The notes under the pieces: model-generated
Told to the model about the DNA's origin: nothing
The model's database searches: none
What the model saw: the letters and a program-made list of their open reading frames with translations, nothing else
Position numbers and translations under genes: made by a program
Part shown: in pieces, positions 1-12,800 of the stretch
Numbering within the stretch: the stretch's first letter is position 1
How the letters are laid out: every line of letters begins with the position of its first letter
Assembly (NCBI RefSeq): GCF_032118995.1
Contig: NC_092648.1
Coordinates: forward strand, 17,822,450-17,886,449
Direction of reading: 5' to 3'
From: Asterias amurensis
Lineage: Eukaryota; Echinodermata; Asteroidea; Forcipulatida; Asteriidae
DNA: 64,000 nt

Positions 1-83
1 AACGACCTCGTCAAGTCCCATTCTCGGCACCACATTTTGACGGCGAGCGCACACTATACTGTGTATGCTACGTAAGTTGGGGG

Positions 84-567
84 CATAGAGCTATATATAT
101 TGACTAGAGCGCTAACTTGCTCTGCGTTTTGAAGCCAACCTGGGCGCAGACATGTTTGATGTGTTGTGCGACTACGGAACAATTTTAATTTTAAGAGAAC
201 ACATTCGGCCTGTGCGCTTTACATACGCGACTGCCCGTTCGCGTTCGTCCGCGCTAAGAAAAAACGTAATTTCGACTTGATTGACGTACTAAAAAAGTAA
301 ACGCGTCTTTTGAATATGACGCACATGACGCTCGCAGTTTGTACACTCATCAGCAAATTGTGCATTCACATTTGCTGCATTTTTTGGTTCGATGACACAT
401 AAAAAAGAACAAACGCACTGTCATGCAGATAGCTGTACAATTGCCGTACAAAATTTCAAGCTTTTGTATTGGTTTGTACATGAACATGGATGCGCCCACA
501 CGGCTTCAAAACCTTAGTGCGTGTATAACGGGGTGTTAGCGCTCTAGTCAATATATATAGCTCTATG
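84..567. mobile_element. hAT-like MITE with perfect TIRs and 8-bp target duplication
   Basis: Ends are a perfect 33-bp inverted repeat (84-116 and 535-567) starting CATAGAGCTATATATATTGA. Both sides carry GTTGGGGG (76-83 and 568-575). No open frame inside, so it is non-autonomous. An 8-bp duplication fits hAT elements. Confidence 0.9.
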
Positions 568-696
568 GTTGGGGGTGACATGCTTTAGGGACCTCTCACA
601 CGAGAATGGGACTTGAATCAAGTCTAATGTTCCTGGGACTCCCTGGTAACCTGCTAGATGAAACGGTTCATGCGTCTGTAATGTTAGCCGCCATAC

Positions 697-800
697 CTTG
701 ATATCTCGATGCATCATATTGAGTGTGTGTAGATAATGCAGTCCGTGGAGTGTCTCTCTGCACACGTAGGCAATCTGGGGTTCATTCAGGTGTCCCGTCA
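697..800 (-). CDS. MAP4K3-like: MAP4K exon 4 (HRDIK catalytic loop), last exon in window
   Basis: 104 bp encoding [15 protein letters not shown] through HRDIK. The donor is AAG|gtatgg, phase 0. Following exons are outside the window. A 484-bp MITE sits in the next intron. Confidence 0.93.
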
Positions 801-3800
801 CTGTAACATAAACACATTCATGTTAATTAGAGTCATTAACATGAAACATACACTCGTGAATGAACAGGGGCCAAATTCATAGAGTTTAGCTTATTCTGCG
901 ATTTTCTATTTTACAGCGCTGCTCAGCACTAGGAATGGAAATCCATGGTAAATGCGCAGATAAATGTAGCCGCTTATAAAGCAATTTTTTTGCTATACTG
1001 TAGTAAGCAAAAAACTTTGTTTACCTTTAGTTGACTGTAACATAACAAAAATGAAGATCCATTTATAAACATTTAAAGGAACACGTTGACTTAGATCGGT
1101 CGAGTTGGTCTTTGAAAAGAGTTTGTAACCGTTTTTTATAAAATGCATATTGGGTAGAAAGATGTTGTAAAATTAGAATACAATGATCCACACAAACATG
1201 CCTCGAAATGGCACGGTTTTCCTTTCAATTCCAATCAATTCACATCCAGATCTCATCCAAATCTTATTGCTTCCAGCATTGATAAATCAATAGACTTCTG
1301 TACTGGATGATGTCACGGTTTGTTTACCAGGAATTCAGGCATGATATTTGAACCTTAGAAAATAATAAGACAGTTTTTTTAGTACAAGGGCTGACAATCT
1401 TGTACAAATGGTGCAGGGTTTAATAGACTTTTCAGGCTGTTCAATCACAGTTTTTTTGTTATTTTTCCAAGAGCAAAAAAAATGGAATTCAGTTTTAAGC
1501 TGCCCCTCTCAGAATTACTTTTTTTAAACTTTTTTAAAAGAAACTTTGTTAAATTTGTCCTCTATGGCCAATGTAAACAAAAAACAAATCTAATAAGCGA
1601 GAAATCCTTCAACCAGTCTAAAATGTTTTTCGCCTTATATCAGTGTATAGCAACCAGAATGGCTGGGACATCGCAACATCATCTACATAGTTCTCCAATG
1701 ACGCCCTGGACAAAAAAAAAAAGCCATTCCACCACCCAGCACAGCTATTCCGTCAACATGGTCAATCCACGGTCTTACAGTACTCCAGACTAAGTACATT
1801 GGGGCCTACTATTCTCAGTAGCAAGTTCTCCTTCAGTCACAATACTGGCCACTCATCCACCTCCGTTCTACTGTACTTAATACCCTTCATCCCCATCCTC
1901 CTCAATTTATCCATAGAGCAAGGAATACTGACTGTTCCAAACCCGATCTTAGAAGGAACACAGACTGCTCCAAACCCAATCTTAAGGAACACTGACTGTT
2001 CCATACCCAATCTTAAGGAACACAGACTGCTCCATACCCGATCTTAAGATCGGGTAACTTTGCTTTTGCATACCACACTGTTCATTTACACGTTCATTGT
2101 ACATGTACATTACTTGTACATGTACCAAGTCAATCATGTGATCGTGCCTACTGTACACACATGTAGGCTATGTTTACACATGTGCAAATATGCAGACAAG
2201 TGCATAAAATGTAGGATATTATAACCAGTAACTATTGTAATACATGCACGTCATTTGGTCATAAGTACTTGTGAAACTTGGTGTGAATCAAGGACCTCCC
2301 ATAGTTCCCCTCCTATTGTCCAGTGTTCCCATTGTCATTGAGACTTCAACTTTGTTTGAAGTGAAAGTTTCTGTGGTTATGAGAACACGCTTTGAGGTCC
2401 TACACAAATGTGTTATTGCCTTTTGTTCAGGAATCTCTGGTTTCAATGGGTGGAACAACCCAAACCACCAGCAGCCTGTGTTATATTGTCAATGCAACAG
2501 GAAAACCATAGCATCCCATTTCTATATATAGTAAATGACTCACGTTCATGACAAGATTATCAATCAAGTCAATGAACCAATCAATGACGGCATTTTCACT
2601 GTTAGTGGAAACAATTAATACAATTGCTACTTGGTGTACTGTATTGTGTTTGATGAACATGTACAGTCAGTCTCGCAGTGCACAATGCGTTGTATTGAAT
2701 GTTGCACACATGTACTTAAGGTAAAAGGCATGTTGAATGTTACACCAATAAGCACATTCCAAGAACACAAGTAAAGAGTATTACATGAAACTGGATGTCA
2801 AATTGATATTTGTAAGGATTTCTTCTCTGTTTCTGCAATGATGTGTCTTATTAGTGGATACATGAATAGTGTACAGGTTAGTACATAATCTTCTTTCAGC
2901 CACCCGCCCGCGCTGTAAACTATGTTCAGCACCTTTTTAAAAACCTATTTCCCATCAGCTCCAACTCAAGATCCATCCCCTTATTTGAAGCCCTGTCACT
3001 GAAAAAAGTGTATGTTTTCAAAGTTCACAATGTATTGTATAAATTAACCTGGTATTCTAATACCGAAAATCAATGACAATCATTATTATCAGACACGGGG
3101 CACATGATAACAAATATGGTGGCAGCCAGATTGATAGAGAGCCATATGTGCCTGGACCCAAACCTTAATTAAAACAGGCTCTGATTTAGGCTAAAGGCTA
3201 CGGCTAAATATGGAAATACAGGAGACCAGGAGGAAATATTGATCTAGCCACATCCTAAACCAATGGCATTATTTCATTTCATTTCATTTCAGTTGTTCCA
3301 CCTTTATTCTAAACCCAGACCCTCTCAGATACTTACAATTCAGGAGGTTTTTAACAGACTCTGGGCACCACCAGAAATACAACATTTCAGAATTTGACAC
3401 AATGTGAACTATTTCTTTCTCCCTTTGGCGGTGGCTTTACTTCTTTCAGGAAAATTTGAAGGCTCTAAGAAGAGATTTTAAGAAAACCCTGAAGTCAGGA
3501 AAAATCTTGAGAATCTTGAAAGTATGTCAAAATTAAAGTATCTCAACGAATATTGAGTCAACTTTATGACAAGTCTGAATGAAAAAACACCCTATACAAA
3601 AGGCTAAAGAATGAGGCCAAAACTGGCAACAAAACAGTGTACCCCCAAAGACAGGATAATGGCGCACCTGAAGGGTCAAATTATAGAAGAGCCATCTAAA
3701 TTTGTTGGTTGTTTTCAAAGTGTCATTAGACAAAACTACATCCGAAAACACAACATCATTTATAACAAAAAAAAAAACAAAAAAACAATTGCACTAGCAA

Positions 3801-6800
3801 AAAAACACAATATTTTGAAAAATTCCCCTCAACCTCTAAATTAAACTCATAGTTAAAAACATTATTGTTTAAGATAATTAACAAAAATAAACCTCAGCTT
3901 ATAGGGAGACCCCCAACGTTAAGACTAGAAAACAGTTCAGTTGGTCCAGAGTGCCAGCACGTTAATCCAGAGATCACAAGTTCAACTCATTATGAGTATT
4001 ACCGTACATGTGGTGTTCAGTAGTAAAATTTAATTGCTGTTATCACTGCAATGCACTGAGTGAACATGGTGTGTATCACACACACAACGTACATAGACAC
4101 AACACACGCATCTTTATGGAATGTCCGATTTCAGGGAAGGCTGCATTAAGTTCACATGACAGCATCTCAATACATATCTGACAAATGAAGCACAACTGTG
4201 ACAGAGCCAGATAATACTTGGAAAAAGAAACTCAAATAACACACTGTAGTTGCAAGAAAATGGAAGGTCACTCTCAACAATTCTTTGAAGTTCCAAAGAA
4301 AAACGTGCAAACTCTATTGTGGTCATACATTGGTAATGACCTTGAACAAGAAAGTGTGTAATTTCTATCCAAAAGTCTATAATGCTATAAAGATGATAAA
4401 AGCTATCCTGAAAAAGGAAGTCCTCTAATATGCCCTAAGTGATTAGAAATCAATAAAGGCAATACAACTTTGTCAAAGTGTTTGAATCTCCAACACTTGC
4501 CTAGCGAGTTTTGGAGATTTTAAATTTTGGTAGTGTCTGATTGTGAATGCTATGCCTGAGACGCAATTAATAAATTGCTGTCACCTCGCTAAATATGGAT
4601 GGATTCTAAGTTCTTACTGAAATACTGTGACAGCTGTATTGTTGTTTTCTCAACATGTATACGTTGTATTCAACTGAAACTTTCACTGGATACTTTTATT
4701 GTATCTTTCCTGACAATATTGTCTTCAAATCAGCATTACATTGAAACAATTGTTATGTCCTACCTTTAAAGTAGGAACTCTCATTTCTATTTTTCTCTCA
4801 CATGGAAAAAAATACAAAAACACTAAAAACTTCTGCATGTAGTCAAAGCTACTATAAACAAACTATTCCAAAGGGATCATCCATACACGTCATGTAGATG
4901 TAGAACACACACAATTATACTCAATGCATTGTAAAATCATGAGTGCAGCATTATGTATGTTGACCAAATGTTTTTTTAATTGACCCAAATTGACTTTTAA
5001 AAAAATATGAACATCTGTGAACATGTGTTAATTTTTTTATCCTTGGTCTACAAAGTACTTGTTTGTCCATACACACAGATTATTTGCAGATGCTATACAT
5101 TACAGTGCATGGGTACAAGAAAATTGTGGCATCTGAGATTCCTGTTTTTGTCATTCATCCCACAATGAATGAACAGGATGTACAAGATATGATTTCATGT
5201 GAGTGCAGTACAGGCATTGATACACCATGTGTGCACATTGAATATGAATGCTTCATCAGTTTACTACACCATACACAAACCAAGCTTCAATTTTGTACTC
5301 TGCTTTCAAGACGAAAATCACCTAAAGGTTGCTTGCTCACAAATAAATGCAGGATACCAGTCACAGATTGCACCTGACTTGGTAGTTTGGTTCAATATAC
5401 ACATTTTGTTTCAGGGTACTCCATGCCAGACCAAAACTTACAGTGTTTTTTGCAGTTTTATCAAAAGAATCTATAAAAACAATAGACCTGGTTCCAATTT
5501 CAATGCCAGAAGCGCAGAACTCTGCAGTAAGCAGAGTAATGCATACTGTGTACACAGTACCGATTGGGTAAACCTCTATGGGGAGCTTCTGTGTAAAGAT
5601 TTTAATGTTTACCAATACCGGTAGTTAGTGAAGTGCTCAGTCACATGCTTTAGACTAACTAGTACCTAGCAACATGAAGTTGGACTCTTGCACCCAGAAC
5701 AAGTGTACTCTGTAATATAATGTACACATGTACCAGGATGAAATTGTCTTGCGCCAGTCGTCAGTTTCAACAAACTCTCCCTAACTTAGGAACAATTTTA
5801 GGACTTAGGATGAGTTGAGTTCCGTATTCATAGACATTAAGATGCATTGAACCCATGAACCCAAACGAGCGCACGTCCTAACTCGAGATAGGATCAACCC
5901 TAGCGTTTTGTGAAATCAGCTGCTGGTCATTGCCTTGGTGTCCTATCAAATATTTCTCATTGAGCAGCTAGGCTGACCCCCCTGGGCTCCAGCTCTTTAC
6001 CAAGGAGAAAATGCCTAGATGCCTCTGCCCTTTCAAGAGCAAAGCATCAGGGCTGACTAAGCTTGGGCAATATCACGATATTATCGAATATCGCGATACT
6101 AATTTGGAAACGATTTTGATATCGGATCAATTTGGTTTTAATCGAAATATCGATTTATATCGCGATATCAATTAAGTATCGCAATATCGCGATGTATTTC
6201 CTAGCTGAGACATCTTGCACCCCATAGGTTTGGAGTAAACAAGAAGAATAGGTCATTAGAACACCTCTCTTACATGTATGCTATGACTGGCTCTTCTACA
6301 ACTTTCACTGGGAGTTTGAAAACTGATGATGTCAAATTTAATTAATCGCGATTATATCGAATATCGCGATATATTGTCGGTGATATATCGTGAATAAAAT
6401 AAATCGATATCGCCCAAGCTTAGGGCTGACTTTATGATACTGTAAAGAGTACCATGTCTACAATGGAAAGTAAATGGAAATTAGTGAGCATCTAGACTAG
6501 ATAGATAAAGTAAAAACGGTCATCGGTTTGGTAGAGGATGAGATAAGGAGTAAAGGACATCTCAAGGAGTACTTTGATAACAGCCTCGATGATGACTTAC
6601 TGTGATAGATGTCTTGCAATGACCCCCCACCGCAGTATTCCATGGCAATCCACAGCTTATCTCGGCGTAAGTAGCTGCCAAAATACATGACGATATTCAT
6701 GTGTCTGCACTCCTTCATAATGGCTATCTCTTTCTGTATAATCTCCACATCGTCCCCTGTGTAAAACAATCGACTTGTGTTAAAGCCACTGGACACGTTT

Positions 6801-9800
6801 GGTAATTACCCAAAATAATTATTAATAGCATAAAAACTTACTTGGTAACGAGCAATGGAGAGCTGGAGAGCTGTTGATAGTATTAGACATTTTGAGAAAC
6901 GGCTCCCTCTTAAAGGCATCGGACACTATTGGTAATTATTACTCTAAATAATTATTAGCACAAAAACTTACTTGGTAACAAGCAATGGAGAGATTTTGAT
7001 AGAAAAGGCTACCCCTAAAACATTGTAAAATAAAAGGCTCCCTCTGTTGTAACATAGTTTTTGAGAAAGAGGTACCCCCATGTAATTTCTCACTCAAACA
7101 TTTGGAATTTCATTTTTATATATAAGGCTCCCTTCAGATTTCTCAGACAGTAACTACATGTAAGAGGGCCATTAGGAAATAACTTGAACAAGTTTTGTTG
7201 GCACATTTGAACATGCATGTCCCCCTTGCCGTTCTGGTCAGGGCTTGAACTAGGAGTGGGGGGGGGGGGGGGAATCCACGAGACGACAGGGGTTTTTGTC
7301 CAAAATGTTTACTGTCACGACCAGAAACTTTGTTTCTATAAGACCAGAAGCAAAATAAGAACAAACTTCTTGACACAATTTTTAACATGCATCACTTTTT
7401 TTTTTTAACAAGCACTAAGAAGTACGAGTAGATTGATCTCATTTGTCTTTATGAGTTTAAAAGTATACTTTAGTGCTCGACATCCTGGGGAGGTAGTGCT
7501 TTCTGCTCTACCGGCCAGGCTTCGAATTGATGATACCCAAGCCTACATCCGTATGGACTGTAAAGGGGTTAACCCTGTTTCAGCCCTGGGAGTAGGTGGC
7601 AACGGCCTCTGGAAGAAAAGCAAATTGTAGCCCACACCATGAAGTGGCCTTCAGGCCTTGTGTGTCAGGCGACTTGCATAAAATTAAAATAAAAAACAAT
7701 AAAAAAATCCTGTATCAAAATGTATTTTACTAGACACAAAGCTACCATTTACAAAAAAGTTTTGAGTACTGCTCAAATGAAAAACAAAAGCCTGCCAGAA
7801 AAACACAAGCCTGGTAGACTTGGTCCAGTGGAAAATTCAAGCACTGATGGCACAGTGTACATAATATTAACTGGGGACCTTTGGCTGGATTAACTGGTTG
7901 GCAGTTGACTGAAAACAAAATGTACATTGTCTGTCTGGACTGTGCATGTTTGACTTGACATTGTACACACACTACTGTAGTGTATAATGTCAAGTTAAGT
8001 ATGAAGAGTTCAAATGGGTGTGGATTCCAACAAGGAAATATTAATTGTTGAATAAACCAAAAAAATATTTAAAGTAACTTGCCTGGGTCCATCTTGATCA
8101 CCTTTAAAGCAGCAAGATTGCCATCGGCAACCATCTTGGCCTGCAAGGAAACAAGGAAATTACCTTAGTTACATACAATACGCAAAAAATGTTTCAATAT
8201 AAAATCACCAGCCATTCTGCCTGCCACTCTGAACTAGAACTTTTAATCTGGGTCAAATTTCATGGCGCTGCTGTCCAGTGGAATTATGCGCTTACGGTGC
8301 CATGTAAAGCACGTAATTCAATGAGCTGTAAGCGCAGGATTCTGCAGTAAGCAGAGCCGTGAAATTGGGCCCCGACAGCTGGACAAAGTACATGTAGGCC
8401 TAGTACTCGTAGTAGCTGAATCCACTCATGTTAAAAATTGTCTGGCCAATTTTAACAACATTTATGATTCGGTTGTTTACTTTTAAAGCCATTGGACCCT
8501 TTCGGTAAACAGTGTTGTCCAAGGCCCACACTTTGTGTACCAGAACTTTTATATCAAATAACAAACCAGTGAAAATTTAGGCTCAATCGGTCATCGGAGT
8601 GGGGAGAAAACAACGGAAAAACCCACCCTTGTTTCCGCGCGTTTCGCCGTGTCATGACATGTGTTTCAAATAAATCCGTAACTCTCGTTAACGAGAATTT
8701 ATGCTGTTTTGCTGTTTTCTCAAAAAGTAAAGCATTTCATGGAATAATATTTCAAGAGAAGTCTTTCACCATTGCCTTCTGTAAACCCTGTAAGTTATTT
8801 GTAAATCTGTGAATTTTTTTTTTTTTTTCTGAACCGAAAGGGTCTAATGGCTTTAAAGTGAGCAATTGTTTTTTTAATGGTTTGTATCCTTAAAAGACTA
8901 CTACTGGGTTGAATAAAATTTCCTCATTTGCTCAAATAGCCTAGCCACACAATGTACATGTCAATTGTGTAATTTTTAAATTGTGTGTGTCTCACAACTT
9001 TGAGTGTGTGTGTTGGTTTTTTTTGGTGTTTTTTTTAGGGGGGGGGGTCTCTAGAGCACAAAGGACTTATTTTGATACAATGTAGGAGTCTTTGCAATTT
9101 TAAGAGCTGGCACTGGCAGTTGAGTTAACATATGTACTGAATGACATCTTGTATTTTATATACTTAAATAAATGTTTTTCTGAAATTTTAAAAATAAACA
9201 TTATATATTTTCTTTTGCTCTGTAATTTTAAATGCAATTCAGCCTCTGGCTGCCAAGTTTGAATGTTTTTTTTAATAAACCAATAATAATATAGCTTGTC
9301 ACTTGTCATTGTTTTGGTTTATATTAATTGATTACATGTAGTAGGATGCTTTTTAAAAGGTTGTGAGAACACTGGGGTGGGGTCAAGGAAGGGCGTACTG
9401 TACAAAGGCTTTAATGTCACTGAGCACTCATAACACCCCCATTAACACAATATGTCAACTGTCAAGCAGCAAAAGATTAAGTTCTCCGGAAATTTCATTT
9501 TCTAATTTACCCATGTTGGTAGGCCTACTGCATCAGCCTTCAAATATTTATTTTAATTCAGAGAGTATAAATGTGACTACAATCCTTAATATTGACATGA
9601 TGATCCTACTCAAACCATGTACCAATTATCTGCAATTTTTAAAACCCAATTCCCTTTTCAATCAAACACAGTTGTCATGCATGTCATGAATGTTTGTCAG
9701 TTAAAATAGACATGACAGGCATTGAGTCCACACAGGTCTAACATCCACTCCTACTCCATTGACTGGGGGTGCATGTACATGTACATGTAGTCTCACTGTG

Positions 9801-12800
9801 TGAGTCATTATTCTTCATGACATTTACGTATGTGGTGATTCACTTCGCAACAAGAAAATATGGGTAAATACACATGACAGGCCTGTATCATGCCTCCTTT
9901 TTTGAAAGGGCAAGGGCACCAAGGCATTTTCTCCTTGGTGAGGAAATTGTACATTTCTACTGAGCGTTTCAAGGGCACCAAGGCAATGACCAATGGCCAT
10001 GGAGACAATCGCCTCCATGAAGTACATACGTATCAGGGCTGACATAAATGATAACATTCCTGGTAAAAATACGTACTGGTATTACATGTTTATATTGAGT
10101 GTGACTATGTTTTGATTTTAAGGAAGTTGGTAAAAAAAAAATACCGCACCTCCTTCATTCAACAGTGCACTGTCATTTTATAAACTAAAAAGGTAACATT
10201 GGTTACAAACTGCTTTCAATGATTGGTTGACCTTGACTCTCTCTGAGAATTAGAGCTGATTAATTAGCACTGCTCAGCAACAGGCAGGCCTCCTAACTAT
10301 TTTTTTTAAAAGCGCTTTGGTCTATTTTGGAAATGCGCTATAAATAATTATTTATAAATACTATGTTTATACTTTTTGACAGGTACAACGTCCAGGCTTG
10401 AAGATGTCACATAACCTTGATCCCACAAGGCCTATACTTTTGGTGCTACATGTATGTTGGATAATTTGCACCAATGGAAAAGGAGGGTGGGGGGCTACTT
10501 TGTACAATTTTTTAAAGCAAAATTTGATTTCAACTCCCAACATGAACCAATTGTTTTCCACATCAAACCAAGGTTCTATCAAGTTTTAAAAGCCCATTAG
10601 TTCCTCTACTGAACAGTAGGCCTTTCTTTTTCTCTTTTTTTTCTGGATTTTTTTTAGCATACATTAATGTGTTACCATTTTGGGGAAAATATTTTGCAAA
10701 AATGGATTTCTTACTTGACAAAGGAAAAAAAATGTCAGGGATCCATAATGAGCACCGCGATTAAATATTGAAACTGATTGACATTGCTGAGAGAGGCAAA
10801 TAAGGAAGCAAAGCTTTACTAAAAGTTAAAGGGTATTGACCCCTGAGCATGCAATTATGTGGTGAGATGAGAATAAAAAGTTAGCATAGGCCTACATGTA
10901 CATGTGAAAACAGTGTGTAAGATACTAAGTAGGAAGAGGGCCCTGAAAAAACTAATAACCAGGAACTGTACAATACAAATAGTTACCTACATGTAGGGCC
11001 TACACAAAACACTCATAACAAAATAATAACAAACATCAACATCTGAAAGGTCAGCAAAGTATAAAGCATTAGAAAATAAGTTCAAGAACATGATATAACT
11101 TAATGTCTACATGTACCTCCATGAAGGTATAATACTATTGCACTTTATAATACATCGGAGATATACTTGAACATTTTTTTTAACCAAATTCCAAATCTTG
11201 GATCCCTAAAATGCTGTAAGTGTGAGAGAAGTTGTTAAATTGGCACACCAAAGTTGGAGGCTTGTCAAGTCAAATGAAAAATGAACACCATTATTTTATT
11301 GTTATTATTATTGTGGGTTAACATACTTTTTAACCAAGAATGGCAACAAATTATGTAGATGATTGATTGAAGCAGAACCAAATTTTTGGTCGGCCATTTT
11401 TTTTTTTTTTCAAGCAAGTTGCAGTTGATCCACCATCCTCTAGAGAGAGAATTAGTCTTAACCTGTTTCCTTCCTTCATCCCATTTGGTCTTATAAACGT
11501 GGTGCAAAAACAAAACCACCCTACATGTAGTCAGGGGAAAAATTTCAGGTCATAAATTCAAGGCATAAACTATGCCTTGAATATACTATATTAGTATCAT
11601 TTGAGAATATTTAACCTGCAACTGTACAGTAGGGAACCGTCAGTGAGTTACAGAACTGTTTCTTTTTTATGCAGATTAATTCAGTTGAATTACAGTCTAT
11701 GGTAGCCCCATAAATCGGTCCAATCCACTCCGTATCCTTGGCCCCAGCACCACTGATATCAAAACCTTTCGGAAAACCATCTGAAACTCTCCGCATCATG
11801 AAACTTACCGATCTAATACTTCAGAAGTTGCAGATAGCACTATACTTGGAATCGTTCACATAGGTATCACAGATTTTGAGTAAAAATCAAGTAAATTTTG
11901 CGTGTGAATTTTCTCAACTAACGCTCTTTTACCGCTCATGCCGATATGCCGATTGTCCCCCGATCGTGCGCAGATTTTTTTCCCAGGACAACCGTGTGGA
12001 ATCATCTGCACACATTCGTCCTGGGAAGAAAAGATACTCAATCCGCGCTTCGTGTACAAACATATGGACACGCGTCTGGGAACTACAAAGAATGGTTCCC
12101 CAATCCGTGCTTTGTGTACAAACATACGGACACGCGTCTGGGAACTACAAAGAATAGTTCCCAGACACGTGTCCGTATGTTTATATACACAAGGCGTGGA
12201 TTGGGTATCTTTTCTTCCCAGGACGAAGGTTACTCCTAGAACTATTTCGGTTTCGTCCGGCTATCGTCTCCCGTTACGGGAGACGATAGCCGAACGAAAC
12301 CGAAATAGTTCTAGGAGTAGACGAACGTGTGCAGACGATTCCACACGTTTGTCCTGGGAAAAAAATCTGCACACGGTCGGGGGACAATCAACATATCGGC
12401 ATGAGCGGTAAAAGAGCGTTAGTTGAGAAAATTCACACGCAAAATATACTTGATTTTTACTCAAAATCTGTGATACCTATGTGAACGATTCCAAGTATAG
12501 TGCTATCTGCAACTTCTGAAGTATTAGATCGGTAAGTTTCATGATGCGGAGAGTTTCAGATGGTTTTCCGAAAGGTTTTGATATCAGTGGTGCTGGGGCC
12601 AAGGATACGGAGTGGATTGGACCGATTTATGGGGCTAAGTCTATGTAGTATGGTAATACTAATATACAGTTGACAATGATACTCAACTCAACTTGAGTTG
12701 TTTGTTAAAATATAAAATACACCTCTACAGCAATAGCATAATTAATTGATACTGATAGTCTTAAGAAAATTGCATGGTGTTACTACAACTCATATGCACC

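Larger units (their letters stand above)
801..6600. other. MAP4K intron 3
   Basis: 5.8 kb with no coding signal that I trust. It holds a fragment of the TTAA family B repeat (about 1074-1230), a short minisatellite (1920-2052), a degraded SINE (about 3933-3995), and a member of the 'CCAAGGAGAAAATGCC' repeat (about 5930-6050). It also holds a complete element rich in TATCGCGATA (6059-6421). The open frames around 5063-5624 have no recognisable protein content. Confidence 0.7.
6757..8082. other. MAP4K intron 2 (GC-AG)
   Basis: 1.3 kb holding two side-by-side half copies of TTAA family A (6777-7125), a poly-G tract near 7260 and a SINE-like unit with an A-rich tail (about 7470-7710). Confidence 0.65.

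Noticed and set aside
5063..5624. Overlapping open frames of 104 and 141 aa in MAP4K intron 3
   Set aside because: No recognisable domain, no convincing splice context, composition like the flanking intron, and they overlap repeat text.
11938..12411. 157-aa open frame
   Set aside because: Lies wholly in the nested palindrome and mirrors itself; open only because of the inverted repeat.
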